From Rusavskia elegans (lineage: Eukaryota > Ascomycota > Lecanoromycetes > Teloschistales > Teloschistaceae), in contig SAUG01000060.1 in assembly GCA_011316305.1 (NCBI GenBank), forward strand, positions 248,001 through 312,000: a DNA stretch of 64,000 nucleotides. The letters are read 5' to 3'. The notes under the pieces are model-generated. The model saw only the letters and a program-made list of their open reading frames with translations, was not told the origin of the DNA and did no database searches. Every line of letters starts with the position of its first letter. Positions within the stretch are counted from its first letter, which is position 1. The translations under genes were made by a program, and so were the position numbers. Shown piece by piece: positions 49,413 to 63,651 of the stretch.

Positions 49413-51929
49413 GAATCTATATAATTTAATAGTTATCAATAGAAATAAAATACCGAATAGAGATAAAAAAGTTATAAAAAAAACGATAATAGTTTAAATT
49501 ATAATTAACTAGTATTAAAAGGAACTTTAGTTTAATATTATATAAATAGCTAGCTACGAAATCGTATTTAGAATTCTTTAATTAAAAGATTATAATCTAG
49601 TAATAGATTGGGAAAAAAGAATATTTAGTTTTAAATAATACTTCTATATAAAAAGTATTTAGTCTAGATCGAAATAGCGTTTTAAAATAGATAAAAAATA
49701 GAATATAAAGCGCGAACTTATAATTTCGAAAAAGGACGACTAAAAACTATTTAGCTTCGATTTATTAAATACCGATAGAAATTAGTTGGATTAATAAAAT
49801 AGAAATAAAAAGAAAAATTACGAATCTTTTAAAATCTCTATATTATCTAATAAAAAGTTAATAGAAAACCTATTAAAAAGGATTTTAGGTAAATATAAAA
49901 ATTAGATATATTTATTTCGGAAAGAAGTAACTATAAAAATACTATCTAAATATTAATTATAGGATTACGAAGTTAGATTTAAATTAATTATGAAATCTAT
50001 ATTTAAATCTATTTATCTATTATCTATAATACAGCTCGAAATAATCTATAGATACCTAGATAAAAATATAAAAAAAAGATTTATTAAAAAATTTTAATTA
50101 CCGGTAGAATATCTGATCCTTTTTATATCTAAAATAAACGGAATACTCCGTCTATATATCGATTACCGGAAGCTAAATAATATAATAATTAAAAACTAAT
50201 ATCTATTACTAAATTTTAGCGAGCTTTAAAATAGATTTTCTAGAATATATTATTTTATAAAATTCGACTTTTAAAAAACGTATAATTTTATTAAAATAAA
50301 GACCGGAAAATAATAGAAAATAGCTTTTCGAATAAAGTATAACTACTATAAATATATAGTTATATTATTAAATTTATAAATACCCCGATAATCTATTAGA
50401 ATATAATTAATAATATATTTAAAAAATATTTGGATATACTTATTATTATCTACTTAAATAATATTCTAGTTTTTTCTAAAATATTCGAAGAATATAAATA
50501 ATATAATAGTAAAACTTTTAAATATCTAGAAAAAAGAAACCTACGCCTTAACCTAGAAAAATATAAATTCTATAAAAAAGAAATCGACTTTTTAGAATTT
50601 ATTATAGAGCGAAAGAAGCTATATAATAATTTTAGTAGACTAAAAGCTATTAGAATATAGAAAATACTAATAAGTATTAAAAATATCTAGAACTTTTTTA
50701 AACTTATAAACTATAATCGAAAATTTATAAAAAAACTATTTTAAAAGAGCTATTATTCTAATAGCTTTAATAAAAGATACTACCGAATAGTATTGAAAAG
50801 AAAAAAAATAGTAAGTATTTAAAGATTTTAAAAAAGAATATATAAAAGATCTAGTATTTAAAATATTCGATTTAAAAAATAATTATAAATAGAAGGAAAT
50901 TTATAAAATCTAGTTATAGATATATATTAATTATAATAATATAATAGTAAAAAGTACCCGATTATATATATTATAAGAAAATTATCGCTAGTAGAATAAA
51001 ACTATAATATCTATAATAGAGAACTACTAGCTATAATAACTATACTAGAATAATAGAAAGTATACGCCGAAAAATTACTAGAATTAATAATCTTTATAGA
51101 TTATAAAAACTTTCTAAATTTTATAATAATAAAGTAATTTAATAGAAAATAAATATAATAGTCTAAACTTGTCGGTTAATATAAATTTTAAATATACTAT
51201 ATTCTAGATAAAAAGAATAGAAAAATTAATATTCTAAATCGAAGAAATAAATATATAAAAATAAAAGAAGTTTTTAGTAATAGTATTTTTATAATTAATA
51301 GAAATAAATTACTATTTATAAATTAATACGAACTAAATATAATATTATATATATTTAGAAACAATTAAAAATAGTTTTCTATTAAAAAGAAAAAACTATA
51401 AATATTAGATAATAAACTCGATAAATATATTAAAGAATACTATAATGGAATACTATAAAGATATCCAAATATAATAAAGATAATAAAGTTTTTATAATAA
51501 TATTACTAGTTTTCTAATATAAAGTAATATATCGAAATAGATATTAAAAATAATTTTAGTTATTAGTAAAATAAATATAATATATATACTTATTATAGAA
51601 AGATTTAGTACTAGAAACCACTGAATTTACTATAGAAAAATATTATATTAGATTTTATTATTAAATTCCTAAAATTAAAAGACCCGATAATAAATATAGA
51701 ATAGGATTTAATTTTTAATATAGTAGATAGATTTATAAAATATATCTATATAATTCTATTATAAAAAGATTTTATAGTAGAAACTATTAAAAGTATTAAT
51801 AAATAATAGAAATAAACTTTTTACTTCGAACTATTAGAAAATCCTTATTTTTTTATTTAATATTAAACTAAAAATCTTAATAGCTTTCTATCCGATAACG
51901 TATAGATAAATAGAATATATTAACTAAAT

Positions 51930-52285
51930 TCTTTCTAAAAGGTTCCTATCTGGAATTATATTGAGTTTTTGTATATATATATATATATTCTATTAACGTT
52001 ATATACGGCAACGATTATTATATTTTATATATAAAGAAAATTTTATAGCTAGAGATATATTCGTCAGGTAAGGCTTATAGTATAGTTAATTATTTCTATT
52101 TAACTATTTCTTTTTTTATTCGATTACGAATTTTCTAATATATTTAAATATTATATATTTCTTCTTCGATATTATATATAATTATTAGCTTCTAATATTT
52201 CCGTTATATCTACCTGCTATATTGCGAAGTAATTATCTATATTTATTATATCGGCTGTACTTATTATATAACCTGTATCTAAATA
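51930..52285. repeat. Direct repeat D (left copy), probable LTR
   Basis: This is about 350 bp repeated in the same orientation from 63,652 to the window end. Shared blocks include a TA microsatellite, atattcgtcaggtaaggct, tttttttattcgattacgaat and atatctacctgctatatt. Removing A5 and A6 leaves about 5 kb between the copies, so they look like the LTRs of one element. Confidence 0.65.
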
Positions 52286-53095
52286 TTCTGCTAAACTACT
52301 AAAATACTTTTTAATCTATTTAATTTTAAAAGAATTACTAGGTAGTATACTAGCTACTACGGCTAGAAGTTTTACCCGGTCGATTAGATTAAAGGGGGGT
52401 AGAGAGGTCGGATAGCGCGTTTTAAAGGCGGTAAAGAAAAGATTTTTATCGAAGTCGGAACAGATTACTTTAATTATAACGAGATAGTCGATAACCGCGC
52501 AAGTAGATATAATTATTATAGATAAAGCTACTACCGTCTGATTTAGCTACGGTATAGCTATTACGGGAATATATATATACGTAAAGGGTTTTAGTAAATT
52601 ATAGTATTTACGAGAAGTATTATAAGACTTATATTACTAGTAAAAAAAGAAAAAGCGATAACTGTATCAGCGAATTCTAAAATGGATTTTCAGATTAGAC
52701 CGGCTAACAGCTATTTTAATCTAAATAATCCAAAAATTCAAATAATCTAAAGTTTCCGAAAAATAGATTTTCGATAGATTAGAGCTCTAATAGTATCTAT
52801 AGTACGAATATCTATTTAGTGAACAGCCTAAAATTGGATCTATATATAAGCTAAAAATAAATCTATATAACCTAAATCGAAAATAAAGTTTAACGGCCGC
52901 CGTTTAAAGCGAAAATAACGAAAATCGAATATCTATTTAATAAACTACGCTAGACCTAATCAAATTAGATTCTAGTTAAAAAACCTAATATTTTCGATCT
53001 AAATAAAGCTAGTCTAGCGGTATATATAGGCGTATATGGGCCTATTAACTAAAAAGAACTTAAACGAATTTAAAATCGAATTTTTAAATCTTTTT

Positions 53096-53258
53096 AGCCG
53101 GTTTCAGCCGTCTTAGCCGCTTAGCTATCTTAGTTATTTTAGCCGCGTAGCTACGCAGTTTCGGGTATACTCGAGACCGGCTAATAAGTCGCTTATAAGC
53201 CGCTCTCAGCTATACCGGCTAAGAATCGGCTAAGACGGCTGAAATAGCTAAAACCGGC
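53096..53258. repeat. GC-rich inverted repeat
   Basis: The left arm agccggtttcagccgtctta at 53,096 and its inverted partner ending near 53,258 share the exact block cggctaagacggctgaaa. Related accggcta motifs occur at 52,695 and in between (ccggctaataagtcgc). It looks like the core or end of a small palindromic element that kept its CG-rich stem. Confidence 0.6.
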
Positions 53259-53280
53259 TTCAAGCCGGTTTTAGAAAATG

Positions 53281-53520
53281 CTGATATACGAGGTATATTT
53301 ATCTGTAAAAATCTCTACATTGGTTAAATTATCGGTAGAAGGATACGTTATATTACTAAGTAAATTTAAATTAAAAATCTATAGATCCGTTATTTACGTT
53401 ACCTAAACTAGGATATAAATTCTACTACCGTATATTTAATACTGGTATACTAACGCTTGATTTGTTTACCGAACCACTGGTTTACCGAACATTTAAGCCA
53501 AAACAAATAACTAAATAAAT
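53281..53520. repeat. Repeat R, copy 2 (inverted, more mutated)
   Basis: It matches the reverse complement of 16,428-16,640 over its whole length (atcggtagaaggatacgttat, accgaaccactggtttacc). It has lost more CA and TG than the other copy, although several remain (gcttgatttg, accactgg). Confidence 0.7.
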
Positions 53521-54329
53521 ATTAACTAGACTTTAAAATAATATCTAAAGTATTATATTAATAACGTCTAAAATAATTAAATTTTATTTTTATTTATAAT
53601 ATAATTATTATATGTTATAAAAAAATAGAATATAATAAAGTAAATACATTTTTATACTAATAATAGAATAAATCCGAATTTATTTAGATAACCGCTACTA
53701 TATAAGTTAGCAGAGTTAGTAATCTAAAAAATCGAAATTTAGATTACGGACTATAGTCCTTTCTATAGCGGAAAGATACTATAGAAGAATATTTTTTTTA
53801 TAAAGCTAGAAACGTAGAAAGACAGGCGTAATAATCGTTAAACGGGTATATTTTTTTATTTGATAACTTTTTAAATAGTATTTTAGAGACTAGAGTTTAG
53901 TCTATATCGATAGAAAAGAAAATAAAATAGAGAATTAGATATAGAAAAAATTAAATATAAATAGAAGATAATAAATACCCGGCGTATTTCTATATAATAT
54001 TCGTTTTAGGCCGCTTCGGTAAAAATAGTACTAAATAGAATTTACTAGATTTATTTAGCAATTTCCGTATATTCAAAATATATTCTATTAATAGAACGGC
54101 CGCGAATAATATCTAATACTAGTATTAATTTAACTAGAAAGGATTATTTAACCGTTATTTCTAGACCCCTAAATAATAAATTACTTTTTTTAAAAGTTTT
54201 ATCATTAATTTTAGTATATTTATAGAAGATCCTATAATAATATCGAAAATTAAAATAGAAATCGAAAGTCAGATTATATCTTTTAACTTTCGTAACTAGA
54301 TATTTTATATTGCTCCGATTCGCTATTAG

Positions 54330-55846
54330 TAATATAAAGCCGGAATTATCTTATTACTAAAGGAAATCTTCTATAAAAGCTATAGTATAAACGAAGACTT
54401 TAGTTTTCTAGCTATTAATTATAATACTAATATCTTTAGCCTATCTTTCGAAAAATAGCTATAGAATCCGGATAATATCTATAAATTTACTTATATAGAA
54501 ACCGAGTATTAAAGGTAGAATATTAGCTTTATATTTTTTTGCTGGCTAATTTAATACTATAATTATCGAATAAATTTCTATTAAAAACTATAGTTTATTA
54601 GCGAGATTATATTATTAGATGAATTATAGAATAAATATACCCTATATATATTCCGATATAAGTTAAAAGTATCGATAAAAGTAAATAAAAATATAGATAT
54701 AACTTTTTTATTAGCTAGATTTTCGAAATACTGCCGGCTATAGATACTAAATTTAAACTTTCTTCGGATTAATAGTAGTAGTTAGAAAAGATAATATTTA
54801 ACTACTATTCTAAATATATTTCTAAAAACTATTTTAGTTTAATATAGTATCGTCGAGTTGAATAACTAAAGATTTTTAAATCTATAGTCGAAATATATAT
54901 CGGTAAACCTCCGAATTAGTAATAATTAAAAGATAGTAAAAATACCTCGTTCGGATAGAAGATATTCGTAGCTAGAAGCTAGTAAAAGTTATAGTAATTT
55001 AACTTTACTTTTAGTAACGTCGATAAATCTTCGAATTCTAAAAATAATCTCCTTTTTTAGAAGTATTAAAATATTTATCTAAACTCTTTCTATAGTAAAA
55101 ATTTAATCTAAATAACTTTTTCTAGTAGTTCGATATTAATATTTTTATAATATATACTAGATATAAACTATATTCGAAAAAAAAAACTGGATTTCTACTA
55201 GAAAACCTAGTATATTGACCCGAATATAATATAATAGAGGTCGTCTATATATTAGAATAAAAAATATCGTATGGTTTATTAATAAACTCGGCTAGACTAA
55301 AATATTACTTTTATCTATAGTAGAATAATAATAATATAATACGGAATAATTTAATAGAATCGAAAAAAAATATAATATTTATAGTAGATAATAGTATCGT
55401 TCTCCCTATTACTTTTTTTTAGGCTTTTTCCGCTAGCGTTATAGTTAGCTATTATTTAGAAATAAAAGATAAATCTAGTTTTTATAAAGATATTAGTAGT
55501 AGCTAAACTTTTATATATTTTTTTAAAGTAGTAATTAATTAAAGGATATTCCGAATTACTTTAAAGTTATTTAGAAGGTCTAGAGTTTCTAGTAGACTTT
55601 AATAATATCGGCGCGAAAATATAGATACTTTAATCTATATTCTAAATGATATAGTAATTTATTAAATTCTAAAATAGATCGTTTATAAAATAACTTTTTT
55701 AAATAGTCGACGGTATATATAAATATACGGTAGAACGATAGTAATTTCTAAATTATATACTACTATATTAGATATTAGATAATTTAGATAGATACAAGTA
55801 GAAAATAGTCGTTATTAGATTTAGATTATCGATTTTAATCGGAATC
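54330..55846 (+). pseudogene. Degenerate open frame with stops at glutamine-like positions, unknown family
   Basis: Reading one plus-strand frame gives a coherent protein-like sequence for about 500 codons, interrupted almost only by TAA and TAG. Examples of clear stretches are KEIFYKSYSINEDFSFLA and KNIDITFLLARFSKYCR. I do not recognise the family, and it is not reverse transcriptase or a DDE nuclease by motif. It ends where A5 is inserted. Confidence 0.5.
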
Positions 55847-56255
55847 TATTACGTCTACGATTCTATAGAAGTTTCCTAGAAGGATTGGTTAGATAAACGA
55901 GTCTAATTATCTATAGCCGCTTATAGCCGCTATAGCCGCCCTTCCTAACGGGACTTTTAATAGATAGTTATCTATCGGTTTTTATAGCTACTTTTATTAT
56001 ATATATTATTTATTACTCCTATAAATAGTTTCTTTTATTAGTTATTAATAGAACTATTAAATACGTCTCTACTATTCTCTTTTTAATTACTTTATAATAA
56101 AGATACTTCGTAATATCGTAATTATATTTCTACAGCTATATAGAATTAGTTATAATAATTTATATTAGGACCCTTTTATTATTTAATAGCTCGGACTATA
56201 TCTATAATTATAGCTAAACTCGAATATAATATTTTCTAATTTATAGAGACGTTAT
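55847..56255 (+). repeat. A5 5' LTR
   Basis: It begins tattacgtctacgattc and ends gacgttata; it pairs with 58,778-59,187. Confidence 0.8.
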
Positions 56256-58777
56256 ATTTTAATAATTTACTATATTAATCTTATTATCTCGATCTATAGA
56301 TCGAAGCGATACTATTAAAGTAATAATACTAAATATCTATAAAAGAAATAAAAGATTTTAAAAACTATAGATTATTTAGATAAATATCTATTTTGTAATA
56401 TATATAAACTAGTTTTCGAATAAAATAGTTAAAGTTCTATTTATAATATTATATCTAGGAAAAACTATCTTTATTTAGATTTAGTTTTAAATAAAAGATT
56501 ACCTTAATAACCTATAAAAATAAAGAAACGAAAAAATAATATAGATCTTTTATACCTTCGGTAATTTTATTATAGCTATAAAAGAAACTTTCGGAAATAA
56601 TAATAAGAAAAAAATAATAAATAAAAAACTAATAGTTCTAAAATAATAGAAGTCGGTAGTTATCTACGCTATTTAATTTAAAAAATTAGTTTATAAAATA
56701 GACTAGGAAGATTTAACTTTAAAATTTTACTTTTATAAAAGATTTTAAATAAAAAGTAAAGAAGTTATAGTAGTAATTAAAAAACTAGATTTATTAGTAG
56801 ATCTTATTAAATTTATAATAAAGATTAATATTAGATAGTATAAAATATATTTAGATAAATAGGCGTTTAATAAAATAGGACCTATTAAAAGAAAGTCTAG
56901 AAAAAATCCGATAGAATTTAATATTATCGAGACTAAAGAATTATAAACTAAAGTTTATTACTTATATAGAAAATGGGAATACCTTAAAAAAAATTATCTA
57001 ATTAAAGTAATAATTAAAATAATCGAATAGTTTTATAAAATAATAGAAAAATTACCCGATAAATATATAGTAAAAAGTTAGTTAGCCTGCTATAATAATA
57101 TTTACCCTATCTATCTATTAGATAAAAAGGAAATAAGATAGTATTTTAAAAAACTAAAAGAAACGCAGGAAATAAAGCTAATATTCGATTTTAAACTATA
57201 TAAAATCGAAAATCCCTTTATAGTAGCGTTTAAAATTAAAATCGAAAGTTAATAAATAATAGCTTTCGTAAATAGAAAGGAAGATAATAAAGTTATAAAA
57301 GGATTTTATAATAAAATTAAAAGATATTTCTATAGATAAATAATAAAAGATAATAGAATCTTTAATATTAAAATTAAAATAAAATATATATTAATTAGAA
57401 TAATAAATTTTATTATAATCGAAAACTAGAAAAGTTATATTATTTTAGAAAATAAATAGAAAGAATCGATTTTAAAAAAACTAATAGAAAAAAATATCTT
57501 TAGTAAAAAAATAGAACTATAAATAATATATTTTTTAGTTTATATAAACCTTTTATATAGAAAAATAGATATTATTTTAATAATAAACTATAAAGAAATT
57601 AAAGATTTAGATAAAAAATTTAAAGAAAGCGGAAAAATTTAGAAAATAAAAATCTAGAAAAAATATTATTATTTTTTTTAATAATTTATCTAAAAATATA
57701 ATAAAAATAGAGAAATTATTTAATAGTTTTAGATATACTATATTAGAAAAGTATACTAGAATATAGTTAAAGCTATAGATAGAATCGAATACTATAAATC
57801 TAATAAGATAAATTAGAATAAAAAAATACCGGATCTAGTATCTAGTATTTAATCTAGAAATAAAGATTTTAACTAGTATCCGTCCTCGTTATTATAGGAC
57901 GAAATAGTTACTAAAAAATAAGATTTAGTAAAGCTATTAAAAGAATCTAAAGTAATTTATAATATAGATATATAATTTAAATAATAAAAGATAATAGAAA
58001 AAAAGCCTTTTACTAGACCTTTTTTATAAACCCGTAGTTTCTAAAAGCTAAGAAAAGTTATATTTTTTTAAAAACCGATCTATTTTATCTAAATTAAATA
58101 TAGATATTATTTTAATAGACGCCTTTTATATAGCTGGTATAAAACTAATAAAGGAATAGAATATAACCGGATTATTAAATTTATTAAAATAAAAGAATAT
58201 ATATTATTTCTAAACGATAAAATTATTTTTATACTTATATAAAACGTAATAATAAATAATAAAATACTTTTATTTACTAAGGAGTCGGCGGAGATCTAAT
58301 TTCTAGACTAGGCGTTTATTACGAATCTCTTTTTCGGAATTAAAAAAGGACTTAATATAATAATAAACCTCGGAATATTTATTAAAAATATCGGTAATAT
58401 TAAAATAAAGTTTATTCTTTTTATTTTTAAAACGTTTTCCTATATAGATTAGTAAAAATAAAGAAATAATAAATATAATATATAGATAGTAATAGATATT
58501 AATAGATCGTAGGATTTCTAAACCCGAGTATATTTACTATAAATATTAATACTAACTTTAATTTTATACTCTTTTAAAGGATTACAGATATATAATAAAT
58601 AAAAAAAAGATATTATAACTTTATTTAACTAGATACGGCGAAATAATTTTAGTCGATTTACCTTTTAAAAACGTATAATAAAGATATTAATAAAAGAAAA
58701 GAAAAGAGGGAAAGAAACCCTTTTTATATCCTATAGACGGATTATATACTAGGTAAAAAGTAATATAGAGGGGGCTA

Positions 58778-59187
58778 TATTATATCTATAATTTTATAGA
58801 GGTTTTCTAGAAAGATTTATTAGATAAACGAGCTTAATTATCTATAGCCGCCTATAACCGCTATAGCTGTCCTTTCTAACGGAACTTTTAGTAGATAGCT
58901 ACCTATCGGCTTTTATAGCTATTTTTATTATATATATCGCTTATTACTTCTATAAATAGTTTCTTTTATTAGTCGTTAATATAATTATTAAATATATTTC
59001 TACTATTTTCTTTTTAATTACTTTATAATAAAGACGCTTTATAATATTATAACCGTCTCTTAACGGCTATATAAAACTAGTTATAATAACTTATACTAGG
59101 ACTCCTTTACTATTTAGTAGTTCGGACTACGTCTACGGCTATAGCTAGGCTCGAACGTAACGCCTTCTGATATATAGAGACGTTACA
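58778..59187 (+). repeat. A5 3' LTR
   Basis: It begins tattatatctataattt and ends gagacgttaca, followed by gaatc. Confidence 0.8.
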
Positions 59188-59683
59188 GAATCTTATAGAT
59201 CGTTTTAATTAGAATCGAAAATTTAAAGAAGTTTATTATTAGTTTTAGGCTATACTAGAGGATTATTTAGTACTTCTAGAAGGTTTAAAATTAGAATATT
59301 AAGAAAGGCGTTATCGGATTTAGTATTTTTAATATTAAAACAATACTTTAGATTATTAGTTATAGCGATTATATCATACGATAGTTAGTAGAAATAAGCG
59401 ATAGAGGTTTCGAGAGCTATATTTTATTATTATTACCTATAATACTATCTAGAAGCTCTCTAATCTTATCTTTAAAATCTAATATAATCTTTTTATCTTT
59501 AGTTTTAAATTAAGATTGTATTCGTATATCGTCGATTCGGCTTTTTTTATATTACCTGTTACGAGCGTATAATATATCTAAAATTAATAATAAAGTATCC
59601 TATTTTAGACTAATAAAGTTTTAAATCTATCGAATTTAATCTATATAAATAGATAAAGTTTTAGATTTATAGAACTAATTTTT

Positions 59684-60093
59684 TATTACGTCCACGATTC
59701 CATAGAGATTCTCTGGAAAGATTAGCTAAATAAACGAGCCTAATTATCTATAGCCGCCTATAGCCGCTATAGCCGTCTCTCCTAAAAGGATTTTTAATAG
59801 ATAGCTATCTATCGGCTTTTATAGCTACTTTTATTATATATATCGTTTATTATTTCTATAGATAGTTTCTCTCGTTAGTTATTAATATAATTATTAAATA
59901 TATCTCTACTATTTACTTTTTAAGTACTTTATAACGAAGATACCTTATAATATTATAATCGTACTTCTACGGTTATATAGAATTAGTTATAATAATCTAT
60001 ACTAGAATTCCTTTATAATTTAGTAGTTCGGACTATATCTATAGCTATAGCTAGATTTAAATATAACGCTTTCTAATATATAAAGATATTATA
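59684..60093 (+). repeat. A6 5' LTR
   Basis: It begins tattacgtccacgattccat and ends agatattata. Confidence 0.8.
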
Positions 60094-62615
60094 TTTTAAT
60101 AATTTATTATATTAGTCTCGTTATTCCGACCTATAGATCGAAGCGATACTAATAAAATAGTAATACTAAATATCTATAAAGGAAATAAAAGATTTTTAAA
60201 GCTATAGATTATTTAGATAAGTATCTACTTCGTATTATATATAAATCAATTTCTAAATAAAATAATTAAGGTTCTATTTATAATATTATATTTAGGAAGG
60301 ACTGCCTTTAATTAGATATAGCTTCGAATAGAAGATTACTTTAATAACCTAGAAAAATAGAGAAAAAATAAAATATTATAGATTTTCTATATTTTTAGTA
60401 ATCTTATTATAGCTATAAAAGAAACCTTCGGAGATAATAATAAGGATAGGATAATAAATAGAAAACTAATAGTTTTAAAATAATAGAAGTCGATAGCTAT
60501 CTATACTATTTAATTAATAATATTAGCTTATAAAATAAACTAGAAAGATTTAGTTTTAAAAGTCTACTTTTATAAAGGATTCTAGATAAAAATTAAAGAA
60601 GCTATAGTAGTAATTAAAAAACTAGATTCGCTAGTAGATTTTATTAAATTTATAATAGAAATTAATATTAGATAATATAAAATATATTTAGATAAATAAA
60701 CGTTTAGTAAAATAGAACCTATTAAAAGAAAATCTAAAAGAAATCCGATAGAATTTAATACTACCGAAACTAAAGAATCGAAAGTTAAAATTTATTATTT
60801 ATATAAAAAAATAGGATACTTTAAAAAAAATTATCTAACTAAAGAAATAACTAAAATAACCGAATATTTTTTTAAAATAATAGAAAAATTACCCGATAAA
60901 TATATAGTAAAAAGCTAGTTAGCTTACTATAATAATATTTACCTTATCTACCTATTAGATAAAGAAAGAATAGGATATTACTTTAAAGAACCTAGAAAAA
61001 TATAAAAAGATAAAGCTAATAATCGATTTTAAACTATATAAAACCGAAAAATCCCTTATAGTAACGTTTAAAACTAAAATCGAAGGTTAATAAATAATAG
61101 TTTTTATAAATAGAGAGGAAGATAATAAAGTTATAAAAGGATTCTATAATAAAATTAAAAAATATCTCTATAGAAAAATATTAAATAATAATAGAATTAT
61201 TAATATTAAAATTAAAATAAAATATAGATTAATTAGAATAATAAATTTTACTATAATCGAAAGTTAGAAAAATTATATTATTTTAGGAAACGAATAGAAA
61301 GAATCGATTTTAAAAAAATTAATAAAAAAAAGTACTATCGGTAAAAAATTAGAACTATAAATAATATATCTTCTAGCCTATAAAAATCTCTTATATAAAA
61401 AAATAGATAAAGTTTTAATAATAAATTACGAAGATATTAAAGACTTAGATAAATAATTTAAAGAAGATAGAAAAGTTTAGAAAATAAAGATTTAAAAAAA
61501 TTACTATTACTTTTTTTAATAATCTACTAAAAAATATAATAAAAATAGAAAAATAATTTAATAGCTTTAGATAAACTATATTAGATAAATATACTAGAAT
61601 ATTATTAAGACTATAGATAAAATCGAATACTATAAATTAAATTAAATAGATTAAAATAAAAGAATACCGGACCTAGTATTTAATATCTAATCTAGAAATA
61701 AAAAATTTAATTAATATCCGTCTTTATTATTATAGGACGAAATAGTTACTAAAAAATAAAATTTAATAGAATTATTAGAAGAACCGGAAATAATTTATAA
61801 TATAAATATATAACTAAAATATATAAAAAGAAGTAATAAAGAAACCTTTTACTAGATTTTCTTTAGAGCTCTATATTTTCTATAGGTTAAGAAAAGTTAA
61901 AATCTTTTAAAATTTAATCTAGATTATTTAAACTAAACCTAGATATTAATTTAATAGATATCTTTTACGCGGCTAGTATAAAACTAATAGAAAAATAAAA
62001 CGTAACCGGATCGTTAAATTTATTAAATCTAAAAAGTACGTATTATTTCTAAATAATAAAATTACTTTTATATTTATCTAAAATATAATAATAAATAATA
62101 AAACGCTTTTATTTACTAAAGAGTCGGTAGAGATCTAATTCCTAGGCTAAATATTTATTATAAATTTCTTTTTTAGAATTAAAAAAGGACTCGATATAAT
62201 AGTAAACTTTAAAATACTTATTAAAAATACCCGCGATATTAGAATAAAATTTATTTTTTTTATCTTTAAAATATTTTCCTATAGAAGTTAGCGGAAATAA
62301 AAAAATAAAAGAAATAATATATAGATAGTATTAAATATTAGAAAATTATACGATTTTTAAATCTAAGTATATTTACTATAAATATTACTACCGACCTTAA
62401 TTTTATATTCTTATAAAGGATTATAGGTATATAGAAAATAAGGAAAAAATATTATAATTCCTTTTAACTAGATATAATAAAAAGATTTTAATTAGTTTTC
62501 TTTTTAAAAACGTATAATAAAGATATTAACGAAGGAAAGGAAAAAAAAAAAAAAAACCTTTTTATACCCTATAGACGGTTTTTATACTAGATTAAAAGCG
62601 ATATAAAAAGGGCCG

Positions 62616-63025
62616 TATTATATCTATAACTCTATAAAAGTTCCCTAAAAAGATTAGTTAAATAAACGAGCCTAATTATTTATAAGCGCCTATAGCCGCT
62701 ATAACTATCCCTTCTAAAAGGACTTTTAATAGATAACTATCTATCGGCTTTTACGGCTACTTTTATTATATATATCGTTTATTATTTCTATAGATAATTT
62801 ATTTTATTAGTCGTTAATATAATTATTAAATATATCTCTACTATTCTCTTTTTAATTACTTTATAATAAAGATATTTTATAATATTATAACCGTATCTCT
62901 ACGGTTATATAGAATTAATTATAATAATCTATACTAGGATTCTTTTACTATTTAGTAGCTCGGACTACGTCTACGGCTGTAGCTAGACTCGAGCGTAACG
63001 CCTTCTGATATACAGGGACGTTATA
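62616..63025 (+). repeat. A6 3' LTR
   Basis: It begins tattatatctataactc and ends gggacgttata; it retains ctctgatatacaggg-like end sequence close to the unmutated form. Confidence 0.8.
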
Positions 63026-63651
63026 TTTTTATAGAACCCGATTTATTTATAGTCTTTTTTAAAGATTATTTTATTACTATTTTTTCGGATTCTTTAATAT
63101 TAAATTCTAAGAAAATTTATAGCGTTCGAAAATATCTAGTAGTAAGTTTAAAGAAAGATTAATTATTATCTAAAATATAATTTAAATCTATTATATAGAA
63201 AGCTTCGGTTCTATAATATATTTTTAAAAGAGTTTTTTTTTTCGCTACTATTTAAATTTCTAAAGCTCGAAGCTTTTTATTATTATTAGAGTTATCGATA
63301 TTATTTCTACTATTATTCGGATTATTCGGGTTATTACTATTAAATAGTTAGTCCGGAAAAATCTCTAAAAATGTATTTCTATTAGACTATAACTAACTAC
63401 TAGACGGTTATTATTAATAGATTTTACTGCCGAAAATAATAGAATCTTCCGATATACTAGTAATAAAGTTATAATAGAGTTTTAATATATTTTCTAAATA
63501 ATAAAAGATAATCTAGAATTTTTTTTATAGAACGTTTTTAATATAAATAGATTATATTTATTAGATTAATTCGTAATATCTATAATCCGAAATTTAATAG
63601 TTTTAATACTAGTTTAAAATAGATCTATCTAAAGTATTTTATTATAGCTAT

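Larger units (their letters stand above)
40800..51930 (+). mobile_element. Gypsy C: Ty3/gypsy element split by A3 and A4
   Basis: This is a plus-strand Ty3/gypsy element with Gag at about 40,900-42,330 and protease at about 42,560-42,717. After the A3 insertion the protease frame resumes at 49,413 without loss: ENFAKKK..LIKKKES joins YNLIVINRNKIPN, as in related elements. Reverse transcriptase follows at about 50,100-50,480 (LRLYIDYRKLNN, then the former LDDIL site), RNase H at about 50,850-51,150 and integrase at about 51,360-51,930 (DLIFNIVDRFIKYIYII). Stops are mainly TAA or TAG at glutamine positions. No LTR is recognised on either side; the right side runs into the direct repeat at 51,930. 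Confidence 0.8.
55847..59187 (+). mobile_element. Element A5
   Basis: This is a gag-protease-only LTR element. The LTRs are 55,847-56,255 and 58,778-59,187, and the flanks are exactly gaatc (55,842-55,846 and 59,188-59,192). The inside is about 2.5 kb with the same Gag and zinc-knuckle remnant (about 56,950-57,000) as the other copies. It is inserted in element D. Confidence 0.85.
59684..63025 (+). mobile_element. Element A6
   Basis: This is a gag-protease-only LTR element with LTRs 59,684-60,093 and 62,616-63,025 and flanks of ttttt on both sides. The zinc knuckle remnant YYLYKKIGYFKKNY lies at about 60,790-60,838. An A-rich tract (aaaggaaaaaaaaaaaaa) lies before the 3' LTR at about 62,535. 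It is inserted in element D, 496 bp after A5. Confidence 0.85.
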
